DNA from: Eriocheir sinensis
Lineage: Eukaryota > Arthropoda > Malacostraca > Decapoda > Varunidae
DNA: 64,000 nucleotides
Assembly (NCBI RefSeq): GCF_024679095.1
Contig: NC_066544.1
Span: 3,905,024 to 3,969,023 of the forward strand
Direction of reading: 5' to 3'
Position numbers and translations under genes: made by a program. This document shows positions 62,545-64,000 of this stretch, in pieces (position 1 is the first letter of the stretch; every line of letters begins with the position of its first letter). The notes below the pieces were generated by a model. The model did not search any database. It worked only from the letters and a program-made list of their open reading frames with translations, and was not told the DNA's origin.

Positions 62545-64000
62545 TCCGCCCATTCAGCACCAGTTTCATACTTCTTACCGTCCATACATTCATTCACTAT
62601 CAGTTTCATCCACCCATCCATACATCCCTTCACCATTAGTTTCATCCACCCACCCATCCACACACTCATTCACCATCACTTTCAGCCGTCCACCCATCCA
62701 TACATTCATTCACCATCAGCTTCATCCATCCACCCATCCATGCATCCATTCACCATCAGTTTCATCCACCCACCCATCCATGCATCCATTCACCATCAGT
62801 TTCATCCACCCACCCATCCATACATTCATTCACCATCAGTTTCATCCACCCACCCATCCATACATTCATTCACCATCAGCTTCATCCATCCACCCATCCA
62901 CACATTCATTCACCATCAGTTTCATCCACCCACCCATCCATGCATCCATTCACCATCAGTTTCATCCACCCACCCATCCACACATTCATTCACCATCAGT
63001 TTCATCCAACCACCCATCAGGTTCATCCACCCACCCATCCATGCATCCATTCACCATCAGTTTCATCCACCCACCCATCCACACATTCATTCACCATCAG
63101 TTTCATCCACCCACCCATCCATGCATCCATTCACCATCAGTTTCATCCACCCACCCATCCATGCATCCATTCACCATCAGTTTCATCCATCCATCCACCC
63201 ATCCATACATTCATTCACCATCAGTTTCATCCATCCACCCATCCACACATTCATTCACCATCAGTTTCATCCATCCACCCATCCACACATCCATTCACCA
63301 TCAGTTTCATCCACCCACCCATCCATACATTCATTCACCATCAGTTTCATCCACCCACCCATCCACACATTCATTCACCATCAGTTTCATCCATCCACCC
63401 ATCCACACACTCATTCACCATCAGTTTCATCCATCCACCCATCCACACATTCATTCACCATCAGTTTCATCCATCCATCCACCCATCCACACATTCATTC
63501 ACCATCAGTTTCATCCATCCATCCACCCATCCACACATTCATTCACCATCAGTTTCATCCATCCATCCACCCACACACTCATTCACCATCAGTTTCATCC
63601 ATCCACCCATCCACACATTCATTCACCATCAGTTTCATCCACCCACCCATCCACACATTCATTCACCATCAGTTTCATCCATCCACCCATCCACACACTC
63701 ATTCACCATCAGTTTCATCCACCCATCCACACATCCATTCACCATCAGTTTCATCCATCCACCCATCCATACATTCATTCACCATCAGTTTCATCCACAC
63801 ATTCATTCACCATCAGTTTCATCCATCCACCCATCCACACATTCATTCACCATCATTCACCATCAGTTTCATCCACCCACCCATCCACACATTCATTCAC
63901 CATCAGTTTCATCCATCCACCCATCCACACACTCATTCACCATCAGTTTCATCCATCCACCCATCCACACATTCATTCACCATCAGTTTCATCCACCCAC
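62545..64000. repeat. 40-bp minisatellite, about 35 copies, runs off the window
   Basis: The unit is TTCATCCACCCACCCATCCA followed by CACATTCATTCACCATCAGT. Copies vary at TCC/CCC, CACACAT/TACAT/TGCAT and ATTCATT/ATCCATT, and gain or lose ATCC tetramers, giving 36-48-bp variants. Early copies (62545-62660) are the least regular. The array is not finished at base 64000. Confidence 0.96.

Overview
The window reads as gene-poor, repeat-saturated intergenic DNA of an arthropod, most likely a decapod crustacean. The reasons are the very high density of long (CT/GA)n, (GT/CA)n and trinucleotide arrays, several tRNA-derived SINE families, decayed CR1-, L2- and Jockey/I-like non-LTR retrotransposons, and a short CCTAA-type (arthropod telomere-like) stretch. 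The organism call is inference. I find no intact host protein gene, no functional tRNA or rRNA gene, no CRISPR array and no bacterial-style operon. Most long open frames are translations of simple repeats (Ser-Leu, Arg-Glu, Cys-Val, Thr-His) or antisense readings of retrotransposons. Layout: 0-5.5 kb holds a 5'-truncated CR1-like LINE on the minus strand, a large pyrimidine/purine inverted repeat (about 2.07-2.24 and 2.96-3.13 kb) and a G-rich minus-pyrimidine block. 5.5-12.5 kb is AT-rich sequence with a GC-rich hairpin island, a SINE, microsatellites and several old purine-rich tandem repeats. 12.6-14.1 kb is a non-autonomous hAT-like DNA transposon (terminal inverted repeats plus an 8-bp target duplication with one mismatch) carrying an AT-rich 28-bp minisatellite. 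14.56-16.1 kb is an ATT/TAG microsatellite cluster that contains an approximately 815-bp near-complete palindrome.
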